Shown here: piece by piece, positions 13,819-22,453 of the stretch
Layout: the number at the start of each line of letters is the position of its first letter
How positions within the stretch are numbered: position 1 is the stretch's first letter
Origin: Candidatus Onthocola gallistercoris
Lineage (GTDB): Bacteria; Bacillota; Clostridia; Lachnospirales; Lachnospiraceae
DNA: 57,973 nucleotides
Assembly (NCBI GenBank): GCA_018715345.1
Contig: DVLT01000027.1
Location: forward strand, 1 to 57,973
Direction: 5' to 3'
Translations under genes and position numbers: made by a program
The notes under the pieces: generated by a model
Databases searched by the model: none
Told to the model about the DNA's origin: nothing
The model's input: only the letters and a program-made list of their open reading frames with translations

Positions 13819-16530
13819 TCAGTCCTCCCAGCTTCTCTTTCCAAGCCGGATCTCTTCCAGACGTTTTGCGTCCTCTTCGCTCAGATGTTCAAACAGTTCC
13901 TGCACATTGCCAGGATGCCGGTTCAGATATTCTTCCCGTATTTCCCGCTTCATTTCTTCGATATCTGTCCATAACTCACTGGCGGATATCCTCCGGGCCC
14001 CCTGTCCCATGATGATGACCTGTTCCAGCCCGTCGGATGTGGCCACCTTCACCTGATATTTCCGGCCGATCTCATGGGCAGTGGCCTCAATATACTGGTC
14101 GGCGGTTTCCGCCTCTTTTGTATATACCACATAAATATTTTTATATTTCAGGACCTGTCCCGGATTTCCGTCTACTTTATACGCATCAAAGACCAGGATC
14201 AGAGTGTCCTTTGTATAACCCTGGTAGTTACACAAAATATCCATCAGCTGATCTCTGGCGCTGTCGATATTGTCCCGTGCCAACTCTTTCAGTTCATCCC
14301 AGGCAAATATGATGTTGTAGCCGTCCACCAGCAGATAACTTCGCTTATCCTCTGCTTTTTTCTTCCGTCTTTCTTCCCGGTCGATGCTGTCCGTATAAGT
14401 ATTCATGCGATTCCGTTTCTGACGGATCGGTCCATATGTCCGGACGAAGATCTCTTCCAGTTCTTTATCGCTCCACCGTCTCGCAACAGACTCCCCGGTC
14501 CGTTCCTGGCGTCTTTTTTCTTCTTCCGACTGACGCTTTTCCTGAGGCGTACGCCATCCACTGTCCACGTGGGCATGGGATCGCACCTGATCCCACGGCA
14601 CATTATATCCGGCGCCATGCTGACAGAATACCGATCCGGTGGGGGCATCCATATCCTTTTCCGGATCATAGCCGAAATCTTCCAGTACTTCCGCTTCATT
14701 ATGGCACACGTCATAGCCTTCCAATACGCAAAACAGCCGCCCAGCCCCTTTTGTATAAGCGGCCACTTCTGATGGATAGCCTCGCATGGATGACACCGGA
14801 GCCGTCCCCCGGATCACGCTCATCTCGCCTTCTGTCTCCACAGGCAAGAAATTGCCATACATCTTTTGTATGTCTGACAACGCCCGTCCCACCTTATCGG
14901 AGGGCACTTCCAAAACAAAGGAATAGATCGGCTCCAGCAACCGGCATCGGGCCATCATCAAACCTTGACGCACTGCCCGGTATGTGGCCTGTCGGAAATC
15001 GCCGCCTTCCGTATGCTTGGCATGGGCTCGCCCGGCGATCACCGTTATCTTCATATCTGTGATCGATGATCCGGTAAGCACGCCCTTATGATCTTTTTCC
15101 GCCAGATGGGTCAATATGAGTCTCTGCCAGTTCCGGTCCAACACATCTTCGCTGCATCGGCTCTCAAAGACTAGGCCGGCGCCCCTGGGCAATGGTTCCA
15201 TCAGCAGATGGACCTCCGCATAATGACGCAGCGGTTCAAAATGACCGATTCCTTCCACTGTATCCTCAATGGTCTCTTTATATACAATGCTTCCGGAGTC
15301 AAATGTCACATCCAAGCCATAACGATCCCGGATCATACCGGACAGTATTTCGATCTGGACTTCCCCCATAACCTGCACATGGATCTCATCCAACGCCTCA
15401 TTCCACACCAGATGCAGTTCCGGCTCCTCCTCTTCCAGCGCCTTCAGCTTGGTAAAAGTCTGATGGACATCGCAGCCTTCCGGAAGGCGGAGTTGATAAG
15501 TCAGCACCGGGACCAGCACAGGCGTCTGCCCATCCGCCTCCTCACCCAGACCCATTCCGGCCCGGGTTTTGGTAAGGCCCGTGACCGCGCAGACACATCC
15601 TGCAGCCGCTTCACTGACCAAAGTGTAGCCGCTTCCTGAATAGATACGGATCTGATCGGACTTTTCTTCCCATTCCATGCCCGTACCTTTTGCCTTTTTA
15701 TGCCCCACCGGCATCTTTACCTTCAGCACGCCGCCGGTCACCTTCAGATGGGTCAGGCGGCTGCCCGATGGATCCCGGGATATTTTAAATACCCGCGCCC
15801 CAAAAATTTCCGGATATTCCGGTTCCAACGTATAGACTGACAATCCGGACAGCAATTCTTCCACCCCTTGCATTTTCAGGGCGGAACCGAAATAGCAGGG
15901 AAACAGCTTCCTTTCCCGGATCTTGCGGCAAAGCAGCTCCGGCCCGATATACCCCTGTTCCAAAAATACTTCCAACATCTCCTCGTCGCACATGGCCGCC
16001 GCCTCAAAGATATCTTCTTCCGGAGCAGAAAAATCCACGCAGTTATCCCCCAGCCTTGTCCGGATCTCCCCCATACGAACATCCATATCGGTTCCCGGCT
16101 GATCCATTTTGTTGATGAACAAAAAAACAGGAACCTGGTACTTTTCAAGCAGTTTCCACAGGGTCATCACATGACTCTGTATCCCGTCTGCCCCACTGAT
16201 GACCAATATGGCATAATCCAGCACCGGAAGCGTCCGTTCCATCTCCGCCGAAAAATCCACATGTCCCGGTGTATCCAACAAGGTAAAGGAGCCGTCCGGC
16301 ATCAAAACCTCCGCCTGCTTTGAAAAGATGGTGATGCCTCTGGCTTTTTCCATGGCGTCCGTATCCAAAAACGCATCTTTGTGATCCACCCTTCCAGCCC
16401 GCCGTATGTTGCCGCTCAAATATAAAATGCTTTCTGCCAACGTGGTCTTTCCCGCATCCACATGGGCCAAAATACCGATGTTGATATGTTTATGATGATC
16501 TTTTGATCTATGTTCAGACGTATTTTCCAT
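13819..16530 (-). CDS. TetM/EF-G-like ribosomal GTPase fused to YacP/Rae1-type NYN nuclease
   Basis: A 903-residue two-part protein. Residues about 14-640 are a translational GTPase of the ribosomal protection type: G1 AHVDAGKTT (22-30), ARGITI, DTPGH, NKMD, then EF-G-like domains II-V. After a charged, Arg/Lys/Glu-rich linker (about 660-730) comes a YacP-like NYN domain from residue 731: LVDGYNIIF with D736, VFDAYKV, the acidic cluster KEAETADQYIE and VATSDGLEQ. In Bacillus, YacP/Rae1 is a ribosome-dependent endonuclease that cuts mRNA in the A site. EF-G-like factors also enter the A site, so the fusion may deliver the nuclease to stalled or drug-bound ribosomes. Frame intact. Databases may label it plain tetracycline resistance, which would be too simple. 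Confidence 0.88.
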   Translation of the reverse strand: MENTSEHRSKDHHKHINIGILAHVDAGKTTLAESILYLSGNIRRAGRVDHKDAFLDTDAMEKARGITIFSKQAEVLMPDGSFTLLDTPGHVDFSAEMERTLPVLDYAILVISGADGIQSHVMTLWKLLEKYQVPVFLFINKMDQPGTDMDVRMGEIRTRLGDNCVDFSAPEEDIFEAAAMCDEEMLEVFLEQGYIGPELLCRKIRERKLFPCYFGSALKMQGVEELLSGLSVYTLEPEYPEIFGARVFKISRDPSGSRLTHLKVTGGVLKVKMPVGHKKAKGTGMEWEEKSDQIRIYSGSGYTLVSEAAAGCVCAVTGLTKTRAGMGLGEEADGQTPVLVPVLTYQLRLPEGCDVHQTFTKLKALEEEEPELHLVWNEALDEIHVQVMGEVQIEILSGMIRDRYGLDVTFDSGSIVYKETIEDTVEGIGHFEPLRHYAEVHLLMEPLPRGAGLVFESRCSEDVLDRNWQRLILTHLAEKDHKGVLTGSSITDMKITVIAGRAHAKHTEGGDFRQATYRAVRQGLMMARCRLLEPIYSFVLEVPSDKVGRALSDIQKMYGNFLPVETEGEMSVIRGTAPVSSMRGYPSEVAAYTKGAGRLFCVLEGYDVCHNEAEVLEDFGYDPEKDMDAPTGSVFCQHGAGYNVPWDQVRSHAHVDSGWRTPQEKRQSEEEKRRQERTGESVARRWSDKELEEIFVRTYGPIRQKRNRMNTYTDSIDREERRKKKAEDKRSYLLVDGYNIIFAWDELKELARDNIDSARDQLMDILCNYQGYTKDTLILVFDAYKVDGNPGQVLKYKNIYVVYTKEAETADQYIEATAHEIGRKYQVKVATSDGLEQVIIMGQGARRISASELWTDIEEMKREIREEYLNRHPGNVQELFEHLSEEDAKRLEEIRLGKRSWED

Positions 16531-16536
16531 GAAAAT

Positions 16537-16586
16537 ACCCCTTTCCGTTCAATGATGTCTGTTTTTATCATATCACAGAAAGGGGT
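16537..16586 (-). promoter_or_regulatory. Leader stem covering the ribosome site of the fusion gene
   Basis: In the minus-strand leader, ACCCCTTTC pairs perfectly with GAAAGGGGT nine bp long across a 32-base loop. The second arm is the ribosome site just ahead of the ATG. If transcription starts upstream of both arms, translation would be shut until the stem opens. A TATGAT hexamer inside the loop could instead be the -10 box, in which case the stem is not transcribed whole. Confidence 0.45.
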
Positions 16587-16610
16587 CTGAGTCGACAAAT
16601 GAAAGTGATC

Positions 16611-16808
16611 CTAAGTTTCCATCTCGCCTTTTTCCAGATCCCAACGGCTCAATATGGTGCTGTTTCCGTCATATTGCTCAAAGTAAACAGCCTTGGCTGT
16701 CTGCATGATCGGTGAACCGACATTCCGCATCGTCTCGTCTATCTGCGCCAACGTCTCATCCGCATGCAGATCTTTTACTCCCCATAAAAAAACGATCGGT
16801 TTCTTCAT
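16611..16808 (-). CDS. Small protein of unknown function, 65 residues
   Basis: A 65-residue soluble protein (MKKPIVFLWG... ending in an acidic, basic mixed tail). It overlaps the end of the broken MATE gene by four bases, as a coupled gene would. No family is recognised. The residue pattern (alternating hydrophobic strand, then helices ADETLAQIDETM) looks protein-like rather than random. Its expression now depends on the decayed upstream gene. It could also be the tail of the same decaying locus. Confidence 0.45.
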   Translation of the reverse strand: MKKPIVFLWGVKDLHADETLAQIDETMRNVGSPIMQTAKAVYFEQYDGNSTILSRWDLEKGEMET

Positions 16809-17442
16809 TTTTCCATTGCTTTATGCTCCGACGGGACAAAAGTCCCCGCTTTTTTCAGACACCCAAATAACAACACCAGCGATATGACGATGGATAATCC
16901 CAAAAGGGGCTGTACGCCATTGGCGATACCCCTATGGATAAAGGCGATGAGCATATAAGCTTTTGTGACAATGCCCATGGCAGCCAATGGTTTGTCGCCA
17001 AAGCTTACAAGCGCATTATTTAAAAGCACTGTAGCCACACTCATAAGGGCCGAATTCATCCCCGCCGGAACGCCCACTGCGCTTACCCTGCCGGCCACCA
17101 TGGACTCTTTGGCTGCTCCTTCACCTCGGACTGCATGGCCAAAGGTGTTGGCGAATAAAATAAACGGCGCGCCCAGCGCGATATAGATCAGGTAGTCTCT
17201 GGCATAGTCATAGGTGTTGCTGCTGCTCCCCAAAAGCAAAAGCAGCGGTTCCATGAAAAGAATGATCAGCCCGCCCATGACAACGCCGCCACCTGAAAGG
17301 CATCCTGGGTCTGCCCCACAAAATAGGTGTCCGCCATATTATAGACAACAAGCACAAGAGACGATATGACTGTGGGAACTGCCATCTGTACGACCGCTTT
17401 TCGCACAGGCGGATCCCGAAAAACGTTTTCATTTTCTGACAT
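16805..17442 (-). pseudogene. MATE family exporter, decayed by several deletions
   Basis: The start is normal: AAAGGAGG, ATG at 17442, and a MATE N-terminus (AVVQMAVPTVISSL, NMADTYFVGQ). The frame then breaks near 17270 and continues in another frame (FMEPLLLLLGSSSNTY, GHAVRGEG). Segments expected between these parts are missing, and a further gap joins RVSAVGVPAGMNSALMS to NGVQPLLG and then directly to a C-terminal tail. About 225 of the normal 450 residues remain. At least three internal deletions and one frameshift are needed. The adjacent MarR gene is intact. Confidence 0.8.
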
Positions 17443-17507
17443 GGATCTATGCCCTCCTTTTTTGTATGCTAGCAAACTTTTTAGGCAAAACCTGTTTCCA
17501 CAGGTTC

Positions 17508-17966
17508 TCAGTTCAGGTTACCCATCATCCGGCTGCACAACGCTTTAAAATGGCCCACTTCCTCCTCAGACATATTCCGCGTGATCCGTCTTTCCACTTC
17601 TTCCCGGATCGTCCGGCACAACCTTTGGAGCTCATATCCCCGTTCCAATAATACGATCTTCTTCAGACGCGCATCCTTGTCGCTGCTCTTTCGGAGGATC
17701 AGCCGCTTTTCCTCCATCAGGGAAAGCATCTTGGAGGCCGTCGCCCGGTTGATATAAAATTCCGCTTCCACATCTTTCTGGAATACATCCTGGCCTTTTT
17801 TCTCCTGATGGTATAAAAAGTCCACTACCCACATATTCATCAGAGAGCATTCCTGAAAGGCTTTTCTGTCATATAGGGAATAAATGATCCGCTGTATATG
17901 ATTATCCAGTTTTTTCACGTAAAAGCTCACGTCCGTGTTTAATATGTAATGATCTTCCATCTCCAT
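17508..17966 (-). CDS. MarR-family transcriptional regulator
   Basis: A 152-residue MarR protein with the wHTH region FQKDVEAEFYINRATASKM and wing DKDARLKKIVL. It sits directly upstream of the broken MATE gene in the same direction, the usual arrangement of a repressor with its exporter. Its promoter is well formed and has an inverted repeat just past the -10 box, so autoregulation is likely. With the target exporter dead, it may be an orphan or have other targets. Confidence 0.85.
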   Translation of the reverse strand: MEMEDHYILNTDVSFYVKKLDNHIQRIIYSLYDRKAFQECSLMNMWVVDFLYHQEKKGQDVFQKDVEAEFYINRATASKMLSLMEEKRLILRKSSDKDARLKKIVLLERGYELQRLCRTIREEVERRITRNMSEEEVGHFKALCSRMMGNLN

Positions 17967-17978
17967 CCCTCCTTTTAG

Positions 17979-18021
17979 TTTGCCTGCAAATTATTTTAGG
18001 CCGGATCCGAGGAAATGTCAA
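17979..18021 (-). promoter_or_regulatory. Promoter and operator of the MarR gene
   Basis: Minus-strand TTGACA (18016-18021), 17 bases and TAAAAT (17993-17998) are followed by the inverted repeat TTTGC-AG-GCAAA (17979-17990) at the transcription start, just ahead of the ribosome site. The layout suits repression by the MarR protein itself. Confidence 0.7.
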
Positions 18022-18062
18022 GAAAAAAGAGAGTGGATCCCTTCGGGACACAAACTCTCTTT
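18022..18062 (-). terminator. Terminator of the SsuABC-type operon
   Basis: Stem AAAGAGAGT/ACTCTCTTT with an inner CCCTTCGGG tetraloop-type hairpin lies past the ATPase stop codon. A T-run follows on the minus strand (TCTTTTTTC). It runs into the promoter of the MarR gene. Confidence 0.8.
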
Positions 18063-18085
18063 CTGTTTTCCTATCCAACGATACC

Positions 18086-18664
18086 TTATCTCATGCGGAT
18101 CACCTGTTTGGCGTTCAGCGCCCCCACCTCATCCTCATCATGGGTAACACACAACAGTGTCCGCCCTTTACAAGATCGATCCACAAACAGGATCACATTT
18201 TCTTTTGTTATATCATCCAGACCTTTAAAAGGCTCGTCTAAAATCAATACATCGCCTGGAGCATTAATGGCCCTGAGCAAGGCTATCCGTCGGCGCATCC
18301 CGCCGGATAGCTCCCGGACCGGTTGATTGGCGCATCCTGCCAGACCGATCTGATCCATCTGATCTGCGATCACCTTCTTGTCTTTTGAAAGACATACCAG
18401 CCGGATGTTGGCCATGGCGCTTAAGTTCTCACACAACCGATCTTCCTGGAATACCGCACTGAGCCGGGAGGGATCCAGTCCTTCCACCGTCCCCTCATCC
18501 GCCGTCTCTAACCCCATGAGGATACGCAGCAGTGTGGTCTTGCCGCAGCCGGAAGCGCCCATGAGGCATGTTGTCTCCCCTTCCGGAATGGTCATGGAGA
18601 AATGATCCAACACCTTGTTCTCCCCAAAGGACTTGGAAATATTTTTTATGTGTATCATCCTCAT
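18086..18664 (-). CDS. ABC importer ATP-binding protein (SsuB/TauB-type)
   Basis: A 192-residue ATPase with Walker A GASGCGKTT, signature LSGGMRRR, Walker B VLILDEP and switch His in VTHD. The family norm is about 240-260 residues; this one lacks the C-terminal extension but keeps every catalytic motif, so it is probably functional. It overlaps the permease gene by four bases. It powers the importer formed with the permease and lipoprotein encoded upstream. Confidence 0.85.
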   Translation of the reverse strand: MRMIHIKNISKSFGENKVLDHFSMTIPEGETTCLMGASGCGKTTLLRILMGLETADEGTVEGLDPSRLSAVFQEDRLCENLSAMANIRLVCLSKDKKVIADQMDQIGLAGCANQPVRELSGGMRRRIALLRAINAPGDVLILDEPFKGLDDITKENVILFVDRSCKGRTLLCVTHDEDEVGALNAKQVIRMR

Positions 18665-19422
18665 CCCATCCTTTCCAATATGCCCACGATACCGTCAATG
18701 ACCTTCAAAAAAACTTTTTCAAATACCACACTGATGATGATGATCACCAACGTCCACGCAAACAGATCCGGAGTGTTCAGATAAATCTTTGCTTCATACA
18801 GTTTTTCACCAATGGAATGATCGGGTATGCCGATCACTTCCGCCGCCACGCCTGCTTTCCAGCACAATCCCAGCGCCAGTGAACATCCGGCTCTGAAAAA
18901 AGGCAGCACCTGGGATACATAAATATACCGTATCCGGATCAATGGAGAAAGCCGGAACACTTCTGCCATCTCCAACAGTTGACTGTCCATGCTCCCCAGA
19001 CCATTGCACACATTGGTATAAATAATAGGAAAGACCATCAAAAAGGTGATGACGATGGACAGATTCCGGGAGGGTATCCAGATGAGTACAAGAATGACAA
19101 AAGAAGCCACCGGTATGGCCTTGACCGTCTGGACAAAAGGTTCCAGAAGATCGCCGATCCACCGGAAACGCGCAGACAGACCGGCCAATAAGGTGCCCGC
19201 CGTGATGCCCAGCAAAAAGCCGCCGATGATCTTTAAAAATGAAAGCAAAATAGACATCCAGAAGTCTCCTGTCCGTATCAAGGCTCCCAGACGTACCAAA
19301 ACAGCGACAGGAGATACAAGCAGTATCTCCTGTCCGATCGCCATGCTGGCAAGCTGCCACAGGATCAGCCACACGGCAACTGCCCACAGCTTTATTCTTT
19401 TATTCGCTGTAATAGAAATCAT
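18661..19422 (-). CDS. ABC importer permease (SsuC/TauC-type)
   Basis: A 253-residue BPD-type membrane permease with six or so helices. The EAA loop that contacts the ATPase is visible as GSMDSQLLEMAEVFRLSP. The start overlaps the lipoprotein gene by 23 bases. Together with the ATPase and binding protein it forms a nitrate/sulfonate/thiamine-precursor-type importer whose ligand is not known. Confidence 0.85.
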   Translation of the reverse strand: MISITANKRIKLWAVAVWLILWQLASMAIGQEILLVSPVAVLVRLGALIRTGDFWMSILLSFLKIIGGFLLGITAGTLLAGLSARFRWIGDLLEPFVQTVKAIPVASFVILVLIWIPSRNLSIVITFLMVFPIIYTNVCNGLGSMDSQLLEMAEVFRLSPLIRIRYIYVSQVLPFFRAGCSLALGLCWKAGVAAEVIGIPDHSIGEKLYEAKIYLNTPDLFAWTLVIIIISVVFEKVFLKVIDGIVGILERMG

Positions 19423-20452
19423 CTGCCGGTAATGTTCCGCCTACAGACTGGGCATTTTCCTCTGCCAGAACGGACAGATATCCGGACAGTTTTTCTTTCA
19501 TCTCATCACCGGTGATGCAGACGATATGGCACTCCGGAAGAGCCGTTTTGGCAACTTCCTCCGTCACGATATCATACTGGCCCACAAGTGCAGCCGCCGC
19601 ATCCACGTTTTCATTCACATAGGCTACGGATGCTTCGTATTTGTCCAAGAAATCCCGGATCACTTCCGGATGCTCCTCCGCAAATTCTGTCCGCGCCACC
19701 ACAACACCTGTGCAAAGAGTACTTGGAGTCTGGGCATTTTCCTGAAGTGCATCCCACTCCTCTGTCAGATCCAGCGCCACCCGGATGTCGCTGTTTTTCG
19801 ACTGGGCTGTGGTCACAAACGGTTGGGGCAGCATGGCGATGGCATCCTCACTGTTGGCCAGCGCCGCCACACATTCGGTCTGTTCGCTCATCCACTCAAT
19901 GGTCACATCCGATGAAGGATCCAGGCCATTCTGCTTCAGCACATAATTCAAGGCATATTCCGGCGTGGAACCTTTGCCGCTGGCATAAATGGTCTTGCCC
20001 TCAAGGTCGGCCACAGACTGGATCCCATCCCCTGTCTCCACGATATAAAGAACTCCCAGTGTATTGATGGCAAGTACCCGTACGCCGCCATCGGTATTGT
20101 TGTAAAGGACAGACGCCAGATTGGCCGGAACCGCAGCGATGTCCGCTGTCCCCTGGGCGATCATCGGGGTCACCTCATCGGCCGAAGCAGCTATGGAAAA
20201 ATTATAGTTATTGGTCGTCACATTGCCTTTATCGGCTTCATCCATGAACTGGACCATACCCATGGCTGTTGGACCTTTCATGGCCACCACGTTCACATCC
20301 ATCGGTTCTCCCGCCGTTTCTGACTGGGTTTCCTGCGCTGTCTGGGCAGCCGTTTCTGTCTGTCCCTGGGGCTCCGCCTGTCCGGATGCGCATCCGACAA
20401 AAGCAGACACCATAAGTGAAAGCGCCAGTAAAAGCGCTCCTGTTTTTTTCAT
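19400..20452 (-). CDS. ABC importer substrate-binding lipoprotein (NMT1/SsuA-like)
   Basis: A 350-residue extracellular lipoprotein. A signal peptide ends in the lipobox FVGC (Cys about residue 20), followed by a Gln/Glu/Thr-rich linker and a binding domain of the NMT1/SsuA type (KGPTAMGMVQFMD, TADIAAVPANLASVLYN). It is first in the operon behind its own promoter. The ligand cannot be told; no TPP riboswitch was seen upstream, which argues mildly against a thiamine precursor. Confidence 0.85.
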   Translation of the reverse strand: MKKTGALLLALSLMVSAFVGCASGQAEPQGQTETAAQTAQETQSETAGEPMDVNVVAMKGPTAMGMVQFMDEADKGNVTTNNYNFSIAASADEVTPMIAQGTADIAAVPANLASVLYNNTDGGVRVLAINTLGVLYIVETGDGIQSVADLEGKTIYASGKGSTPEYALNYVLKQNGLDPSSDVTIEWMSEQTECVAALANSEDAIAMLPQPFVTTAQSKNSDIRVALDLTEEWDALQENAQTPSTLCTGVVVARTEFAEEHPEVIRDFLDKYEASVAYVNENVDAAAALVGQYDIVTEEVAKTALPECHIVCITGDEMKEKLSGYLSVLAEENAQSVGGTLPADDFYYSE

Positions 20453-20493
20453 GATCTATCTCTCCTTCCATTTTATATAATCCTGCAAGTTAT

Positions 20494-20522
20494 ACTATAA
20501 ACGAAGTTATCTTCCGCTTCAA
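20494..20522 (-). promoter_or_regulatory. Promoter of the SsuABC-type operon
   Basis: Minus-strand TTGAAG (20517-20522), a 17-base spacer and TATAGT (20494-20499) lie about 40 bases ahead of the lipoprotein start. Confidence 0.6.
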
Positions 20523-20593
20523 GGGTCCCTCTGACATATTTTTTTCATTTGGGAGATCGTATCGGACAGCTTTCTGCTTTGATTCTTAATGTG

Positions 20594-20637
20594 AAGAAAC
20601 CTCCGGGCGGCTTCATGCCATTTTGCCTGGAGGTTTC
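20594..20637 (-). terminator. Probable terminator of the lactate-type operon
   Basis: The 9-bp stem GAAACCTCC/GGAGGTTTC, with an inner GGC/GCC pairing, lies about 25 bases past the etfA stop codon. The trailing T-run is short (TTCTTC), so efficiency is uncertain. Confidence 0.6.
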
Positions 20638-20660
20638 CATTTATTTGGGGATTTCTGTTT

Positions 20661-21644
20661 TTAAGCTTTTGCTTTTTGTATCGCTTCGATCATCAGCGGC
20701 AAAATTTTGTGGACATCTCCCACGATGCCCACGTCTGCCACATCAAAGATGGGGGCATCCTCATCTTTGTTGATGGCCACAATGTAACCGGAACCGATCA
20801 TACCGGATACATGCTGAGTCGCTCCTGATATGCCGCAGGCGATATAAAGTTTCGGCGCCACGATCTTACCAGACTGGCCCACCTGATGACTCCTTCCGAT
20901 CCATTCATCCTCAATGGCCGGCCGGGTCGCGCCCACGACGCCGCCGCACACTCTGGCCAGTTCCTTCACCATTTCAAAACCTTCTTTACTGCCCATGCCA
21001 CGGCCGCCGGCCACGATCACTTCCGCCTCTTCCAGATTCACCGCTTCCGTCACTTCTTTGATCCTATCGGTGATCCGGGTCAAAAGGGCATCTTTATCCA
21101 CCGGCACAGTTTCCGGGACCACTTCTCCCTTTCTGCCATTGTCTGACTTTTTTGAAAAAGCGCCGGAACGGATCGTTGCCATCTTCACATCCGTATGTAA
21201 GATCACGTCATTCAACACATTGCCGCCGTAAACCGGACAGGTGAACACCCATTGTCCATCCTTATAAGTCACAGCCATCACATCCGTGACACAGCCTGCG
21301 CCGCAGGCCTTTGCCGCCATGGGTATCAGATCTTTCCCAAACTGGGTGGCCGCAGCCAGGACCAGTTGGATATGATATTTTTCTGTCAAGGCCGTCAGTA
21401 TTTTCGCATAGACTTCTTCCTGGAAAGCATCCGCCTCTACTGTAAGCACCGTATCCGCTCCTGCCGCTATAACGACCTTTTCCGCCGGTCCGGTATCGGT
21501 ACCGATGAGGACGGCCAGCACTTTTCCACCCTGACCATCCGCCATCTCCCTGGCGCCTGCCAAGGCTTCCAGGGCGCCTCCCACCGGCATGCCCGCGGAG
21601 GTTTCCACATACACCAAGATATTTTTTGTATCTGTATCGTTCAT
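20661..21644 (-). CDS. etfA: Electron transfer flavoprotein alpha subunit
   Basis: A 327-residue EtfA. The C-terminal FAD-binding segment is clear: GATRPAIEDEW, RSHQVGQSGKIVAPKLYIACGISGA-type core, then HVSGM and AINKDEDAPIF. It pairs with EtfB encoded 12 bases upstream to carry electrons for the flavin dehydrogenases in the operon. It lacks the extra N-terminal ferredoxin domain known from the Acetobacterium lactate dehydrogenase complex, so coupling to ferredoxin would need another route. Confidence 0.93.
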   Translation of the reverse strand: MNDTDTKNILVYVETSAGMPVGGALEALAGAREMADGQGGKVLAVLIGTDTGPAEKVVIAAGADTVLTVEADAFQEEVYAKILTALTEKYHIQLVLAAATQFGKDLIPMAAKACGAGCVTDVMAVTYKDGQWVFTCPVYGGNVLNDVILHTDVKMATIRSGAFSKKSDNGRKGEVVPETVPVDKDALLTRITDRIKEVTEAVNLEEAEVIVAGGRGMGSKEGFEMVKELARVCGGVVGATRPAIEDEWIGRSHQVGQSGKIVAPKLYIACGISGATQHVSGMIGSGYIVAINKDEDAPIFDVADVGIVGDVHKILPLMIEAIQKAKA

Positions 21645-21656
21645 CCTTCCAACCTC

Positions 21657-22433
21657 CTAAAACACTTTGGCTTCCGTCATCATCGCCATAGCCTGTGCCA
21701 CAGCTTCTTTCGGATCATCCGTTTTGATCTTCACGCCAGCGGCTCGTTTGGCCGGTCCATAAACCTTTACCACTTCCATCGAAGATCCGGCATCTTTTGC
21801 CGGTGTCAGTTCACCGATGGGTTTCTTGCGGGCAGCCATCTTGCTTTTGATGGTGGGATACCGGGGATCATAATTGGGTTTCTGTATGGTGACGATACAG
21901 GGCGTCCCGCATTCCACTCTATGATAACCTTCTTCCGTTTCCTGTTTGATGGCCATACCATTCTCCGTCTGTTCCACAGCGACCACATTGGTCACACAGG
22001 GAAGATGCAGTTCATCGGCCAGCATCACTCCCACTTGTGCAGAGGCATAATCTGTGGATTCCCTTCCACAGAAAATCATGTCAAAATTTTGCCCGGTATC
22101 GGACTCCAGATCCGCCTTGGCCTTAGCCAGCGTCTTGGCCACTCCGGCTGGATCCAAAGCTGCCGCCTGATCGTCTTTTATGAGCCAGGCCTTATCCGCT
22201 CCCACCGCCAGACAATTTTTTAAAGAATTTTTCACACTGTCATCTCCTATGGAGACCACCGTCACTTGTCCTCCAACCGTCTCTTTTAACCGTGTGGCCA
22301 TCTCCAGCGCATATGTATCAAATGCGTTGACAACCGGCGTCACGCCGTCAAGAGCCGGTCCGCCCAAAGCAGCATCATAACCGATCTCCACCGAGTCATC
22401 CGGCACCTGTTTGATGCACACTAATATTTCCAT
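21657..22433 (-). CDS. etfB: Electron transfer flavoprotein beta subunit
   Basis: A 258-residue EtfB beginning MEILVCIKQVPD, the usual family start. The segment around CGRESTDYASAQVG matches the nucleotide-binding region. The ATG is preferred over a GTG nine bases upstream that overlaps the ribosome site. It forms a heterodimer with EtfA and, in bifurcating Etfs, binds a second flavin; whether this one bifurcates cannot be judged by eye. Confidence 0.93.
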   Translation of the reverse strand: MEILVCIKQVPDDSVEIGYDAALGGPALDGVTPVVNAFDTYALEMATRLKETVGGQVTVVSIGDDSVKNSLKNCLAVGADKAWLIKDDQAAALDPAGVAKTLAKAKADLESDTGQNFDMIFCGRESTDYASAQVGVMLADELHLPCVTNVVAVEQTENGMAIKQETEEGYHRVECGTPCIVTIQKPNYDPRYPTIKSKMAARKKPIGELTPAKDAGSSMEVVKVYGPAKRAAGVKIKTDDPKEAVAQAMAMMTEAKVF

Positions 22434-22453
22434 AACTGACACACTCCCTTATA

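Noticed and set aside
13819-16530. Calling this simply tet(M)-type tetracycline resistance
   Set aside because: The extra NYN nuclease domain and diverged EF-G-like domains make it a separate family; resistance cannot be claimed from sequence alone.
20453-20600. TPP riboswitch ahead of the NMT1-like importer
   Set aside because: No THI-box core sequence was found in either strand of the short leader.
21252-22223. Long plus-strand open frame antisense to etfA/etfB
   Set aside because: His/Phe-rich composition typical of an antisense shadow; the opposite strand holds clear Etf genes.
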